64,000 nt of DNA from Mesorhizobium loti (GTDB lineage: Bacteria > Pseudomonadota > Alphaproteobacteria > Rhizobiales > Rhizobiaceae): the NCBI GenBank assembly GCA_002356515.1, contig AP017605.1, positions 2,356,001 to 2,420,000 on the forward strand, read 5' to 3'. The notes beneath the pieces were generated by a model, which was given only the letters and a program-made list of their open reading frames with translations, was not told where the DNA came from and did not search any database. The position numbers and the translations under genes are program-made. Below, piece by piece: positions 42,091 to 51,190 of the stretch. Position 1 is the first letter of the stretch. Each line of letters starts with the position of its first letter.

Positions 42091-45000
42091 ATGGCCAAAT
42101 CCCCCGATAAAAGAACGCCGCCGACGGCGGATGCCGACCGCGCCGCGCCGAAGCGGCGCAGCCCGCTGACCGATTTCCTGGACGCCTCGGAGCCGCTGCA
42201 CAGAGGCGGCTTCGCCGAGATGCCGCAGCCCGAACTGTCGGGCACGCCGCTGACCGGTTCGATCGCCGACTGGGCCGAGCAGATCGAACAGGAGGCAGAA
42301 CGCGAAGGCCGCCAGATCGGCAAGGGCGACGGCGGCAAATCGCCAAAGCCGTCGAAGAAGATCCCCGAACGCTCCGCCGCGCCCGGACGCACCGCGCGCG
42401 GCACCTCGATGGGCGGCGCGGCCACCGCTCGCGAACGCGCGGCGGCGGGCCTCAATCCGGTCGCCGGCCTCGATGTTTCGCTGGAAGAAGCCGAGACGAT
42501 GACGTCGAGCGGCGTCACCGCGACGGTCGCCGCTCTGTCGGCGCTGATCGAATCCGGCAATCCGCTGCACAAGGATGGCGTGCTGTGGACGCCGCACCGC
42601 CCTGCCCGGCCGGAAAAATCCGAAGGCGGCATCGCCATCAAGATGGTGTCGGATTTCGAACCGGCCGGCGACCAGCCGACCGCGATCAAGGATCTGGTCG
42701 AAGGCGTCGACAACAACGACCGCACCCAGGTACTACTCGGCGTCACCGGCTCCGGCAAAACCTTCACCATGGCCAAGGTGATCGAGGAGACGCAGCGTCC
42801 CGCTCTGATCCTGGCGCCTAACAAGACGCTGGCAGCGCAGCTCTATTCCGAGTTCAAGAAATTCTTCCCCGACAATGCGGTGGAATATTTCGTCTCCTAC
42901 TACGACTATTACCAGCCGGAAGCCTACGTCCCGCGCACCGACACCTTCATCGAGAAGGAATCCTCGATCAACGAACAGATCGACCGCATGCGCCATTCGG
43001 CGACGCGCTCGCTGCTTGAGCGCGACGACGTCATCATCGTCGCCTCGGTGTCCTGCATCTACGGTATCGGCTCGGTCGAGACCTATACGGCGATGACCTT
43101 CCAGATGCAGATCGGCGACCGGCTCGACCAGCGTGCGCTGCTCGCCGACCTCGTCGCTCAGCAGTACAAGCGCCAGGACATCAACTTCGTCCGCGGCTCG
43201 TTTCGCGTGCGCGGCGACACGATCGAGATCTTCCCGGCCCACCTTGAGGACCGCGCCTGGCGCATCTCGATGTTCGGCGACGAGATCGAGCAGATCACTG
43301 AATTCGACCCGCTCACCGGCCAGAAAACCGGCGAACTGAAAAGCGTGAAAATCTACGCCAACTCCCACTATGTGACGCCGCGCCCGACGCTGAACCAGGC
43401 GATCAAGTCGATCAAGGAAGAGCTCAAGCAGCGGCTGGTGGAACTGGAGCGCGCCGGCCGCCTGCTGGAAGCGCAGCGGCTGGAACAGCGCACCCGCTTC
43501 GACCTCGAAATGCTGGAAGCCACCGGCTCCTGCGCCGGCATCGAGAACTACTCGCGCTATCTCACCGGCCGTCAGCCCGGCGATCCGCCACCGACCTTGT
43601 TCGAATACATTCCGGACAATGCGCTGGTCTTCATCGATGAGAGCCATGTCACCGTGCCGCAGATAGGCGGCATGTATCGCGGCGACTTCAGGCGCAAGGC
43701 GACGCTGGCCGAATATGGCTTCCGCTTGCCCTCCTGCATGGACAACCGGCCGCTGCGCTTCGAGGAATGGGACGCCATGCGCCCGCTCTCCGTCGCCGTC
43801 TCGGCGACGCCGGGCAGTTGGGAGATGGAACAGGCCGGCGGCGTCTTCGCCGAGCAGGTCATCCGCCCGACCGGCCTGATCGACCCGCCGGTCGAGGTGC
43901 GCCCAGCGAAAAGCCAGGTCGACGATGTCGTCGGTGAGATCCGCGAGACCACCGCCGCCGGCTACCGCACGCTGGTCACGGTGCTGACCAAGCGCATGGC
44001 CGAGGATTTGACGGAGTACCTGCACGAGCAGGGCGTGCGCGTGCGCTACATGCACTCCGACATCGACACGCTCGAGCGCATCGAGATCCTGCGCGATTTG
44101 CGCCTCGGCGCCTTCGACGTGCTGGTCGGCATCAACCTTCTGCGCGAGGGCCTCGACATCCCCGAATGCGGCTTCGTCGCCATTCTCGACGCCGACAAGG
44201 AAGGATTCCTGCGTTCGGAGACCTCGCTGATCCAGACCATCGGCCGCGCCGCCCGCAACGTCGACGGCAAGGTCATCCTCTATGCCGACCAGGTCACCGG
44301 CTCGATGGAACGGGCGATGGCCGAGACCAACCGCCGCCGCGAGAAGCAGATGGAGTGGAACGCCGCCAACGGCATCACGCCGGAATCGGTCAAGTCGCGC
44401 ATCTCCGACATTCTCGATTCGGTCTACGAGAAGGACCACGTCCGCGCCGACATCTCGCAGTTCACCGACAGCGCCGGCGCCATGATGGGCAACAACCTCA
44501 AGGCCCATCTGGACGCCATGGAGAAGCAGATGCGCGACGCCGCCGCCAATCTCGACTTCGAGAAGGCAGCCCGCATCCGCGACGAGATCAGGCGCCTGCG
44601 CGAGATGGAACTGTCCATCTCCGAAGACCCGCTGGCCAAATATGCCGACATGGAAAGCCCGGTCTCGGGCCGCGAGAAGGGCAAGCACAACAAGGGCGTG
44701 GCCAAACACCGTACGGCAGAAGAACAGGAGCGTTTCCGCAAGCTCGACGAAGCCCGTGCCGCCGAAGAGGCGGCCAGGGCTGCCCGGACCAACCTCTTCC
44801 GCAAGCCGGCGCTTGACGAGATGGGCGCCGACGGCGCCGTGCCGTTGAAGAAGCCGCTATTCGCCAAACCTTCAATTGACGACATGGGCCCCGGCACCGA
44901 CATGCCGACGCCGGCAGGCGCCGTGTCACGCTCGCTGTTCAAGAAACAGTCGGCCGAAGAGGCGCATGGCTCCGACTTCGGCATTCCCGGCGAGCCCGTC

Positions 45001-45267
45001 AAACCGCTGTTCAAGAAGAATTCGCTGGACGAGATGACGGTGCGGCGAACGGAAAAGCCGGTAGAAGGAAAAGTGCCGGCGAAGCCCCAGCCGACCTCCC
45101 CCCTCGCGGGGGAGATGTCCGGCAGGACAGAGGGGGGCGCGAAGGAACGCGACGATTCCCTCAAGCCAATCGTTCGCCAGCGCGCCGGCATCGGCTCTTA
45201 CGAAGACCCAGGCGATGCCCGCCGCGAGAAGCGCAGGCCGGGCAAGACGGGACGGCCGGGGAAGTAG
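42091..45267 (+). CDS. uvrB: Excinuclease ABC subunit UvrB with long N- and C-terminal extensions
   Basis: The ATG at 42091 gives 1058 residues against about 670 in E. coli. The core begins near residue 185, with Walker [10 protein letters not shown] near 220, the DNA-inserting hairpin [18 protein letters not shown], the helicase motif FIDESHVT and the UVR motif [15 protein letters not shown] near 820. UvrB loads onto damage from UvrA, verifies it and recruits UvrC. The N-terminal 185 residues are acidic/basic low-complexity sequence. The last 220 hold four degenerate LF-K-xxx-DEM repeats ([40 protein letters not shown]) and a short segment derived from an intergenic repeat. Confidence 0.95.
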   Translation: MAKSPDKRTPPTADADRAAPKRRSPLTDFLDASEPLHRGGFAEMPQPELSGTPLTGSIADWAEQIEQEAEREGRQIGKGDGGKSPKPSKKIPERSAAPGRTARGTSMGGAATARERAAAGLNPVAGLDVSLEEAETMTSSGVTATVAALSALIESGNPLHKDGVLWTPHRPARPEKSEGGIAIKMVSDFEPAGDQPTAIKDLVEGVDNNDRTQVLLGVTGSGKTFTMAKVIEETQRPALILAPNKTLAAQLYSEFKKFFPDNAVEYFVSYYDYYQPEAYVPRTDTFIEKESSINEQIDRMRHSATRSLLERDDVIIVASVSCIYGIGSVETYTAMTFQMQIGDRLDQRALLADLVAQQYKRQDINFVRGSFRVRGDTIEIFPAHLEDRAWRISMFGDEIEQITEFDPLTGQKTGELKSVKIYANSHYVTPRPTLNQAIKSIKEELKQRLVELERAGRLLEAQRLEQRTRFDLEMLEATGSCAGIENYSRYLTGRQPGDPPPTLFEYIPDNALVFIDESHVTVPQIGGMYRGDFRRKATLAEYGFRLPSCMDNRPLRFEEWDAMRPLSVAVSATPGSWEMEQAGGVFAEQVIRPTGLIDPPVEVRPAKSQVDDVVGEIRETTAAGYRTLVTVLTKRMAEDLTEYLHEQGVRVRYMHSDIDTLERIEILRDLRLGAFDVLVGINLLREGLDIPECGFVAILDADKEGFLRSETSLIQTIGRAARNVDGKVILYADQVTGSMERAMAETNRRREKQMEWNAANGITPESVKSRISDILDSVYEKDHVRADISQFTDSAGAMMGNNLKAHLDAMEKQMRDAAANLDFEKAARIRDEIRRLREMELSISEDPLAKYADMESPVSGREKGKHNKGVAKHRTAEEQERFRKLDEARAAEEAARAARTNLFRKPALDEMGADGAVPLKKPLFAKPSIDDMGPGTDMPTPAGAVSRSLFKKQSAEEAHGSDFGIPGEPVKPLFKKNSLDEMTVRRTEKPVEGKVPAKPQPTSPLAGEMSGRTEGGAKERDDSLKPIVRQRAGIGSYEDPGDARREKRRPGKTGRPGK
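45091..45149. repeat. Intergenic-type repeat inserted in frame in uvrB
   Basis: ACCTCCCCCCTCGCGGGGGA followed by GATGTCC-GGCA-GGACAGAGG is a palindromic sequence of a type usually found between genes in Mesorhizobium (from memory). Here it is read through in frame near residue 1001 of UvrB as [14 protein letters not shown]. It resembles the situation of Rickettsia palindromic elements inside proteins. Confidence 0.5.
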
Positions 45268-45274
45268 CAACCTT

Positions 45275-45426
45275 TTCCTTCTCCCCTTGTGGGAGAAGGT
45301 GGATCGGCGCGTAGCGCCGAGACGGTTGAGGGGTGTTCCAGCGGAGTGAGACGCTGGCGTTCCCTGGAGCACCCCTCATCCGACCTCGCTTCGCGAGGCC
45401 ACCTTCTCCCACAGGGGGAGAAGGAA
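45275..45426. repeat. 152-base repeat element with CTTCTCCCC terminal inverted repeats
   Basis: The left end (TTCCTTCTCCCCTTGTGGG, continuing AGAAGGTGG) and the right end (CCACCTTCTCCCACAGGGGG, continuing AGAAGGAA) are inverted copies over 28 bases with one mismatch. The interior has small hairpins such as GGCGCGTAGCGCC and CCTCGCTTCGCGAGG. It begins 8 bases after the uvrB stop. Its ends match the 29865-30095 element. Confidence 0.65.
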
Positions 45427-45509
45427 ACTGCGCTCCACTTGCCTCCACCCCCACCTTTGGTGTAATCGCTCCCGCACACTCAACGTCTTGTCTCGAAAGG
45501 AGGGCTCAC

Positions 45510-45581
45510 GTGTTTGCGTTTCATCGCCACCATCGTCAGCGTGGCCCGATTTCTGCCCTGCGAGCTAGCTTGCAGGGCTGA
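45510..45581 (+). CDS. Possible leader peptide upstream of the ABC-F gene
   Basis: AAGGAGGG stands 6 bases before a GTG at 45510, the best ribosome site in this region, and opens a 23-codon frame ending TGA at 45579. The peptide is rich in His and Arg near its start (FAFHRHHRQRG). Its last codons overlap a hairpin, CCCTGC and GCAGGG at 45556-45577, and a stretch GGGTTTTTCCCG follows. It ends 137 bases before the ABC-F start. This could be translational attenuation of the downstream gene, but the alternative of a chance frame is real. Confidence 0.35.
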   Translation: MFAFHRHHRQRGPISALRASLQG

Positions 45582-45718
45582 CCAGGGACGGTCCGGGTTT
45601 TTCCCGCCTCGATTTTTTGGTCTGCCCTTCGTGGTGCCGCAACGCCGAGCCTGATGGCCGGCACGCGCACCGTCAAAGTGCATCCGGAATTGTTCCGGCA
45701 AGACCAGAGAAATCCAAA

Positions 45719-47245
45719 ATGGCCCTGATCAGCCTCAAATCCCTCGGCGTCACCATGAGTGCGCCGCTTTTCGCGCACCTCGACCTCACCATCGGCACTG
45801 GCGACCGGCTCGGCATCGTCGCCGCCAATGGCCGTGGCAAGTCGACCTTGCTGAAATGCCTGACCGGCGAGATGGAACCGACCTCCGGCGACATCACCCG
45901 CACGCGCGGCCTGCGCGTCGGCCATGTCGAGCAGGCCGTTCCCCCTGCCCTGCTTGGCCGCACCTTCCATCAGGTGGTTGCCGATGCCTTGCCGCCGGAT
46001 CAGGCCGACAGCGAGATGTGGCGCGTCGACGTGGTGCTGGATTCGCTCGACGTGCCCGAGCCGATGCGCGGCCGGGAAATGCGGGCGCTGAGCGGCGGCT
46101 GGCAGAGGCTGGCGCTGATCGCCCGCGTCTGGGTCACCGATCCCGACGTGCTGCTGCTTGACGAGCCGACCAACCATCTCGACCTTGCCCGCATCAGCCA
46201 GTTGGAAAGCTGGCTGAGCGCCCTGCCGCGCGAAGTGCCTGTTATCATCGCCAGCCACGATCGCGCCTTCCTCGACGCCACCACCAACCGGACTCTGTTC
46301 CTGCGCCCGGAACAATCGCCGGTGTTTGCGCTGCCCTACTCCCGCGCCAGGCAGGCGCTCGACGAGGTCGACGCCTCGACGGCGCGCAAATTCGAGCGCG
46401 ACATGAAGGTCGCCCAGCAGTTGCGAAAGCAAGCCGCCAAGCTCAACAACATCGGCATCAATTCCGGCAGCGACCTGTTGACGGTGAAAACCAGGCAGCT
46501 CAAGGAACGGGCGGAAAAGCTGGAAGAGGCGGCGGTATCAGCGCATCGCGAGAAATCGGCCGGCGCAATAAAACTGGCCAATCGCGGCATCCACGCCAAG
46601 GTGCTGATCACGCTCGACGACGCAGCCGTCCAAACGCCGGACGGCACGCTGCTGTTCAGGACCGGCAAGCGCCACATCTGCCAGGGCGACCGCATCGTTC
46701 TGCTCGGCCGCAACGGCGTCGGCAAGTCGCGCTTCGTCAGCCTGATCCGCAACGCCGTGGTCGAGCCCGACACGGTCGCGAATGTGAAGGTGACGCCGTC
46801 GACGGTGCTCGGCTACAGCGATCAGGCGCTGTCCGGCATCGGCGGTGACGACACACCGCTGGCGATGGTATCGCGCCGCTACGATGTCGGCGAACAGCGC
46901 GCCCGCTCGCTGCTTGCCGGCGCCGGTGTGGTCATCGAGATGCAGGAGAAAAAGATCGGCGTGCTGTCCGGCGGGCAGAAGGCGCGGCTGATGATGCTGG
47001 CGCTGAGGCTCGCCAACCCCAACTTCTATCTGCTCGACGAGCCGACCAACCATCTCGATATCGATGGCCAGGAAGCGCTGGAGGAAGAATTGCTCAAGCA
47101 CCAGGCAAGCTGCGTCCTCGCCTCGCACGACCGCTCCTTCATCCGCGCCATCGGCAACCGCTTCTGGCTGATCGAGAAGCGGCGCTTGACCGAGGTCGAA
47201 GACCCCGAGGACTTTTTCCGCGAAGTGGCTGAAGGCACCAGTTAG
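45719..47245 (+). CDS. ABC-F family ATPase
   Basis: The 508-residue protein from the ATG at 45719 has two nucleotide-binding domains and no membrane part, the ABC-F layout. Domain 1 has Walker A AANGRGKST near residue 38, LSGGWQRLALI and LLLDEPTNHLDL. Domain 2 has GRNGVGKSR, LSGGQKARLMML and LLDEPTNHLDID. The inter-domain linker is charged and helical (residues 215-290), as needed to reach the ribosomal peptidyl-transferase centre. The first glycine of Walker A in domain 1 is an alanine. ABC-F proteins relieve stalled ribosomes or protect them from antibiotics; the subfamily is not certain. Confidence 0.88.
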   Translation: MALISLKSLGVTMSAPLFAHLDLTIGTGDRLGIVAANGRGKSTLLKCLTGEMEPTSGDITRTRGLRVGHVEQAVPPALLGRTFHQVVADALPPDQADSEMWRVDVVLDSLDVPEPMRGREMRALSGGWQRLALIARVWVTDPDVLLLDEPTNHLDLARISQLESWLSALPREVPVIIASHDRAFLDATTNRTLFLRPEQSPVFALPYSRARQALDEVDASTARKFERDMKVAQQLRKQAAKLNNIGINSGSDLLTVKTRQLKERAEKLEEAAVSAHREKSAGAIKLANRGIHAKVLITLDDAAVQTPDGTLLFRTGKRHICQGDRIVLLGRNGVGKSRFVSLIRNAVVEPDTVANVKVTPSTVLGYSDQALSGIGGDDTPLAMVSRRYDVGEQRARSLLAGAGVVIEMQEKKIGVLSGGQKARLMMLALRLANPNFYLLDEPTNHLDIDGQEALEEELLKHQASCVLASHDRSFIRAIGNRFWLIEKRRLTEVEDPEDFFREVAEGTS

Positions 47246-47289
47246 GCAACGAAACAGAATTCCAGCTTGCCGTCGGCAGGTTGGAGTTT

Positions 47290-47346
47290 CGTATCATTTC
47301 ATGAGACGTCTCCGTTGACTTCCGAAACGTATCATGTCATGGTACG
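47290..47346. promoter_or_regulatory. Twin operator-like sites before higBA
   Basis: CGTATCATTTCATGAGACG (47290-47308) and CGTATCATGTCATGGTACG (47328-47346) are near-identical, imperfectly palindromic 19-base units spaced 38 bases apart, with TTGACT between them at 47315-47320. HigA antitoxins bind such repeated sites in their own promoter. Confidence 0.6.
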
Positions 47347-47363
47347 TCCATTGGATTCGGCGG

Positions 47364-47645
47364 ATGATACGCTCGTTCAAGGACAAGACCAGTGAGGCAG
47401 TTTCGAACGGCAAGGCTCCGAAGGGATTTCCCTCGGACCTTGTCCGAGCGGCCCAACGGAAACTGTTCATGATCGACAACGCGACCGAGCTGTCGGACCT
47501 GAAGACGCCTCCAGGCAACAGGCTTGAGCCTCTGAAAGGCAACCGCGCCGGCCAGCATTCGATCCGCATCAACGACCAGTTTCGCGTGTGCTTTCGTTGG
47601 GCAGATGGGCAAGCCGAGGATGTCGAAATCACCGACTACCATTGA
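47364..47645 (+). CDS. higB: HigB-type toxin (RelE superfamily)
   Basis: I start at the ATG at 47364 (IRSFKDKTSEAVSNGKAPKG), the usual HigB beginning; an upstream ATG at 47334 would overlap the operator. The 93-residue product contains ATELSDLKTPPGNRLEPLKG and SIRINDQFRVCFRWADG, characteristic of HigB ribosome-dependent mRNA interferases. It precedes its antitoxin by 14 bases, the toxin-first order typical of higBA. Confidence 0.9.
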   Translation: MIRSFKDKTSEAVSNGKAPKGFPSDLVRAAQRKLFMIDNATELSDLKTPPGNRLEPLKGNRAGQHSIRINDQFRVCFRWADGQAEDVEITDYH

Positions 47646-47659
47646 AGGACAGGTGTCAA

Positions 47660-47956
47660 ATGCTGAACATCACCCCCCCTATCCATCCCGGAGAAATTCT
47701 CCGTGAAGAGTATCTCATCCCGCTTGGGTTGAAGCCCTACACACTGGCCAAAAAGCTGCACGTGCCGCGCACGCGCATCGAGCGCCTGGCCAGCGAGGCG
47801 ACACCGGTGACGCCCGACACCGCACTGCGCCTTGCCAAGTTTTTCGGAACCACGCCGCAATTCTGGATGAACATGCAGGCGAGCTACGACCTTGCCGTGG
47901 AGGGAGAGGCCAAGAAAGCCGACCTTGAAACGATCGAGCGCATGGCCGCTGCTTAA
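47660..47956 (+). CDS. higA: HigA-type antitoxin
   Basis: The 98-residue protein opens TPPIHPGEILREEYLIPLGL, the HigA family signature, followed by a helix-turn-helix (YTLAKKLHVPRTRIERLASE) and LAKFFGTTPQFWMNMQASYD. It neutralises HigB by binding and represses the operon through the twin upstream sites. GAAGGACAGG stands before its ATG. Confidence 0.92.
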   Translation: MLNITPPIHPGEILREEYLIPLGLKPYTLAKKLHVPRTRIERLASEATPVTPDTALRLAKFFGTTPQFWMNMQASYDLAVEGEAKKADLETIERMAAA

Positions 47957-48043
47957 GGTAAGCAGCCCCAGTTGCCCGCACTTTCCCCCCAATCGGAAAA
48001 GGCGCATCCTGAGATTTCGCACACCGAGGGAGGAAAACCGGTC

Positions 48044-48430
48044 ATGCACGGGGTGGACGTCGTCAAGAACGTTTATGATGCCTATGCAAAACGCGACATC
48101 GTGGGCGCGATGGCCCACTGCTCCGACGATGTCGTCTTCCGCTGGGTCGCCGAACCGGAGGCACCCTATATCGGTACAGGCAACGGCAAACACGAGTTCC
48201 TTGCCCGCCTCGTAGCGCTGGACCGTGATTTCGAATACCGCCGCTTCGTCCCGGTGGATATCGTCGACGGCGGCGACAAGATCGCGGCGCAGGTCGAAAT
48301 CCATCTGACGCGCAGAACCACCGGCCGGGAGCTGGTCATGCGTACCGCCGATTTCTGGACGATCCGCGACGGTAAGGTCATCGAGATGGTGGAGTATTAC
48401 GACACCGCGCTGGCCGCCTCGGTCCTCTGA
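48044..48430 (+). CDS. NTF2-like/SnoaL-type protein
   Basis: From the ATG at 48044, behind GGGAGGAAAA, the product is 128 residues. VKNVYDAYAKRDIVGAMAHC and DDVVFRWVAEPEAPYIGTG match the SnoaL-like NTF2 fold, a cone-shaped pocket used by many small isomerases, hydrolases and binding proteins. No catalytic role can be read. It lies downstream of higA but probably has its own promoter. Confidence 0.82.
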   Translation: MHGVDVVKNVYDAYAKRDIVGAMAHCSDDVVFRWVAEPEAPYIGTGNGKHEFLARLVALDRDFEYRRFVPVDIVDGGDKIAAQVEIHLTRRTTGRELVMRTADFWTIRDGKVIEMVEYYDTALAASVL

Positions 48431-48522
48431 AATATTTTCGTCGCTCTGTCGGATCGCCTGAACCTGCGGCGTCCTTGGGATGCCGACACGATGATGCCGG
48501 CTTCATCTGAGGAGAACGCATC

Positions 48523-48696
48523 ATGTCCATTCTGTCATCCCTGGGTCGCGTCGCTAGCCGCTACGCACAGACGCGCGCCCGCCACCGCAGCGAGCGCGAG
48601 CTGCTGTCCCTGCCGATCGAACTGCGCAAGGATATCGGCTGGCCGGAAATCGTCATCGACGCGCAAAACGGTCCGCGGATCCGCAGGGCGCCCTGA
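48523..48696 (+). CDS. DUF1127 small protein
   Basis: GAGGAGAACGC precedes an ATG at 48523 that opens a 57-residue frame. The sequence includes TRARHRSERELLSLPIELRK and DIGWPEI, the DUF1127 (YjiS-like) pattern of an arginine-rich helix and a conserved Gly-Trp/Leu end. Members bind RNA or help control phosphate, stress and RNA turnover in alphaproteobacteria. Confidence 0.85.
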   Translation: MSILSSLGRVASRYAQTRARHRSERELLSLPIELRKDIGWPEIVIDAQNGPRIRRAP

Positions 48697-48703
48697 CCCT
48701 TGC

Positions 48704-49315
48704 TCAATCATGCGTCTCGCCCGAAAGCGGCGTCGCCCGCATCGACGCGCGCCTTTCGAAAGCTTCGAACCAGCCCGTCAGCCGCGCCCGCGTGCGAAAC
48801 GACGGAAGCTGGCGGAACGCCATCCAGGACAGCGTGGTGGCAAGCGCAACATGGCCGACATGCAGCGGCGCGTCGTCCATCGTGCTTTCGATCCAGTCGT
48901 AGCTCGCCTCGATCTTGTCCCGGTATCCCTGCGCAAGAGCGCCGTAGCGCAGTGGTTCGGGCCTCCTTTCGGTCTCCCAGCGCAAGGCGATGCCCGTCTG
49001 CGCCAAGCCTTGGGCGACCGACTGCAGCCGCAATGCCTGCCAGCGCGCCTCGCCGTCTTGCGGCAAAAGCTTGCGGCCGTCATGCAGCGTGTCGAGATAG
49101 GCACAGATCACGTCGGAATCGAAGAGCGCCGATGCGCCCAGCCGCAGCAGCACCGGCACTTTGCCGAGCGGGTTTTCGGCGTAGACGCGAGCGTTGCGCA
49201 AGGTCGGACTGGTCTCGTGATGAATGACCTCGAGCCGATCGGCAATGCCGGCCTCATGCGCGAAGACGAGCGCCTTGCGGGCGAAAGGTGAGTGCGTCTG
49301 GTAATAGAGGATCAT
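48704..49315 (-). CDS. Glutathione S-transferase
   Basis: The ATG ending at 49315 gives 203 residues with a thioredoxin-like N-domain (ILYYQTHSPFARKALVFAHE, then NPLGKVPVLL with the cis-proline and FDSDVICAYLD). A helical C-domain follows. It conjugates glutathione to electrophiles or acts as a reductase; the Ser in THSPFARK is the likely catalytic residue. The gene is convergent with the DUF1127 gene, only 7 bases apart. Confidence 0.88.
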   Translation of the reverse strand: MILYYQTHSPFARKALVFAHEAGIADRLEVIHHETSPTLRNARVYAENPLGKVPVLLRLGASALFDSDVICAYLDTLHDGRKLLPQDGEARWQALRLQSVAQGLAQTGIALRWETERRPEPLRYGALAQGYRDKIEASYDWIESTMDDAPLHVGHVALATTLSWMAFRQLPSFRTRARLTGWFEAFERRASMRATPLSGETHD

Positions 49316-49571
49316 TGTCGTCCCAGGAGTTGAGCAAGCGGCGCGTGATCCACCCGTTCTAGCCTGCGGGCTGCGAGAATTGCGCTCTGATTGACGGCCG
49401 CCGACGCAAGTTCGTTTCACGCCTTCCGTTCAAACCGCCGCTTGCACGGCCTGTCCGGAGCCGGCCCGCCCAAAAAATTTCGCGGGCCATGTAGGATTGC
49501 CGGCACCTCGTGCGTCCTGTGGCTCGCAAGGCCAAGCAAACGCCCAAACCAGACGCAAAGAGGAGCAAGAC

Positions 49572-49994
49572 ATGACTGACCAGACCCCCGTTCAGCCCAG
49601 GGCAGAAGTGCTCGGCGGATTGACCCCCTATCTGCAGGTGGACGGCGCCTTCAAGGCTGCCGATTTCTACAAGAAGGCCTTCGGCGCCGACCAGGTCTTT
49701 GCCTATCCGGCGGACGAAAAAGGCCGCACCATGCATATCCATCTCCACGTCAACGGCTCGACGCTGATGCTGGGCGATGCCTATCCCGAGCACGGCCATC
49801 CGCATAAGCCGGCGCAAGGCTACACGCTGCAGCTCCATCTCGACGATGGCGACATCGACAGCTGGTGGCAGCGCGCCGTCGATGCCGGCTGCGAAGTGGT
49901 CACGCCGTTGCAGGTGATGTTCTGGGGCGACCGCTGGGGCCAGTTGAACGATCCGTTCGGCGTCGCCTGGGCGATGAACGCGCCGGTGAAGTAG
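49572..49994 (+). CDS. VOC-family protein (PhnB-like)
   Basis: The 140-residue protein from the ATG at 49572 has the vicinal-oxygen-chelate fold of the PhnB/glyoxalase type: GLTPYLQVDGAFKAADFYKK, FGADQVFAYPADEKGR and FWGDRWGQLNDPFGVAWAM. It carries the His/Glu/Asp residues used for metal binding in relatives (MHIHLHVNG). Proteins of this group are small dimers of mostly unknown substrate. An unrelated-looking small enzyme follows downstream. Confidence 0.85.
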   Translation: MTDQTPVQPRAEVLGGLTPYLQVDGAFKAADFYKKAFGADQVFAYPADEKGRTMHIHLHVNGSTLMLGDAYPEHGHPHKPAQGYTLQLHLDDGDIDSWWQRAVDAGCEVVTPLQVMFWGDRWGQLNDPFGVAWAMNAPVK

Positions 49995-50094
49995 ATTCCC
50001 TGGCGAGCAGGCGTCGCCCGCCACGGCTGACGCGCTCACCGCGCCGGGTCGTATCCCCGCCGACCCGGCGCTCGTTTCAGCAAAGGAGTTCACC

Positions 50095-50448
50095 ATGTCC
50101 TATGTCGATGGTTTCGTGCTTGCCGTGCCAAAGGCCAAACTCGACGACTACAAGAAGCTGGCCAACCTCGCAGGCCCGATATGGATGGAACACGGCGCGC
50201 TCGCCTATGTCGAATGTATCGGCGACGACGTGCCCTATGGCGAGCTGACCTCGTTTCCGCGTGCCGTTCAGGCAACTGACGACGAGATCGTCGTCTTCGC
50301 CTGGGCGGTCTATGAATCCAGGCAAAGCCGCGACACGGTGATGGCCAAGGTGATAGCCGACCCGCGTTTGACACCAGATTTGGGGCCCATGCCCTTCGAT
50401 ATGAAGCGCATGATCTTCGGCGGCTTCAAACCCTTCATAGAGCTGTAG
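50095..50448 (+). CDS. DUF1428 protein
   Basis: The 117-residue product begins YVDGFVLAVPKAKLDDYKKL and contains GALAYVECIGDDVPYGELTS and MPFDMKRMIFGGFKP, a full match to the DUF1428 pattern (dimeric alpha-beta barrel). Function is unknown. AAAGGAG stands before the start. It has no overlap with its neighbours. Confidence 0.88.
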   Translation: MSYVDGFVLAVPKAKLDDYKKLANLAGPIWMEHGALAYVECIGDDVPYGELTSFPRAVQATDDEIVVFAWAVYESRQSRDTVMAKVIADPRLTPDLGPMPFDMKRMIFGGFKPFIEL

Positions 50449-50540
50449 ACCCAACATCCAGACCGATCGCCCGCTGCCGCGTGCCGACGCCAACGGCGGG
50501 ACCCGAAACTCGTCTTCATTTCTCAAGGCAGGACCGACTT

Positions 50541-51110
50541 ATGCGCAAGCTGATCGTATTCAACAGCATCTCGCTCGACGGCTATTTTACCGACGGGCAC
50601 GGCGCCATGGACTGGGCGCACAGCCAGGATCCGGAATGGAACGCGTTCGTCGCCGACAATGCCAAGGGCGGTGGCATGCTGGTGCTGGGCCGCGTTACCT
50701 ACGACCTGATGATCCAGTTCTGGCCGACGCCGATGGCGGCCCAAATCGCACCGGTGGTGGCCGAACGCATGAACGCCATGCCGAAGATCGTGTTTTCCCG
50801 CACGCTCGACACGGCGAGTTGGAACAACACCGAGTTGGTCAAAAGCGGGCCGGCCGCGAAGCTTCGGGAGCTGAAGCAGCACCCGGGCAACCACATGACA
50901 ATCCTGGGAAGCGGCAATCTCGTCGCTCAATTGGCCGAGGAGAATTTGATCGACGAATACCAGTTTGTCATCGTGCCGATCATGCTTGGCGCCGGCAGGA
51001 CGATGTTCGAAGGCATCGGCAATCGGCTCAACGTGAAGCTGGCCCGGTCGCAAGCCTTCGGCAACGGCAACATCTTCCTGCGCTATGAGCAGAAGCCGCA
51101 GGCCGGCTAA
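50541..51110 (+). CDS. Dihydrofolate-reductase-family protein (RibD C-terminal type)
   Basis: The 189-residue protein begins RKLIVFNSISLDGYFTDGHG, the RibD_C signature, and continues MLVLGRVTYDLMIQFWP and ILGSGNLVAQLAEENLIDEY. These YwjB/YyaP-like proteins bind NADPH and reduce unidentified substrates; they are not the folate enzyme. The start codon follows CAAGGCAGG. It is the last of three small plus-strand genes. Confidence 0.88.
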   Translation: MRKLIVFNSISLDGYFTDGHGAMDWAHSQDPEWNAFVADNAKGGGMLVLGRVTYDLMIQFWPTPMAAQIAPVVAERMNAMPKIVFSRTLDTASWNNTELVKSGPAAKLRELKQHPGNHMTILGSGNLVAQLAEENLIDEYQFVIVPIMLGAGRTMFEGIGNRLNVKLARSQAFGNGNIFLRYEQKPQAG

Positions 51111-51164
51111 TGCATGTTGCCCAAAGAGATCAGGACAACGATTTCAACCAAACATCGTCCTGAT
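51111..51164. repeat. Composite palindromic repeat, TGCATGT..CCCAAA family
   Basis: TGCATGTTGCCCAAAG is the left arm of a family with further copies at 56291, 57315 and 62681, here shortened. It is joined to ATCAGGACAACGAT and ATCGTCCTGAT, an inverted repeat also found after the repeat at 61138. Confidence 0.6.
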
Positions 51165-51190
51165 TAATCGCGGCACATCTGCCTGGCTCT

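Noticed and set aside
42733..44709. 658-codon minus-strand open frame inside uvrB
   Set aside because: Antisense of the conserved UvrB core; a result of high GC and codon bias.
49441..50540. VOC, DUF1428 and RibD-like genes as members of the ECF42 regulon
   Set aside because: These families often accompany ECF sigma factors, but no TGTCGA box is found in their upstream gaps.
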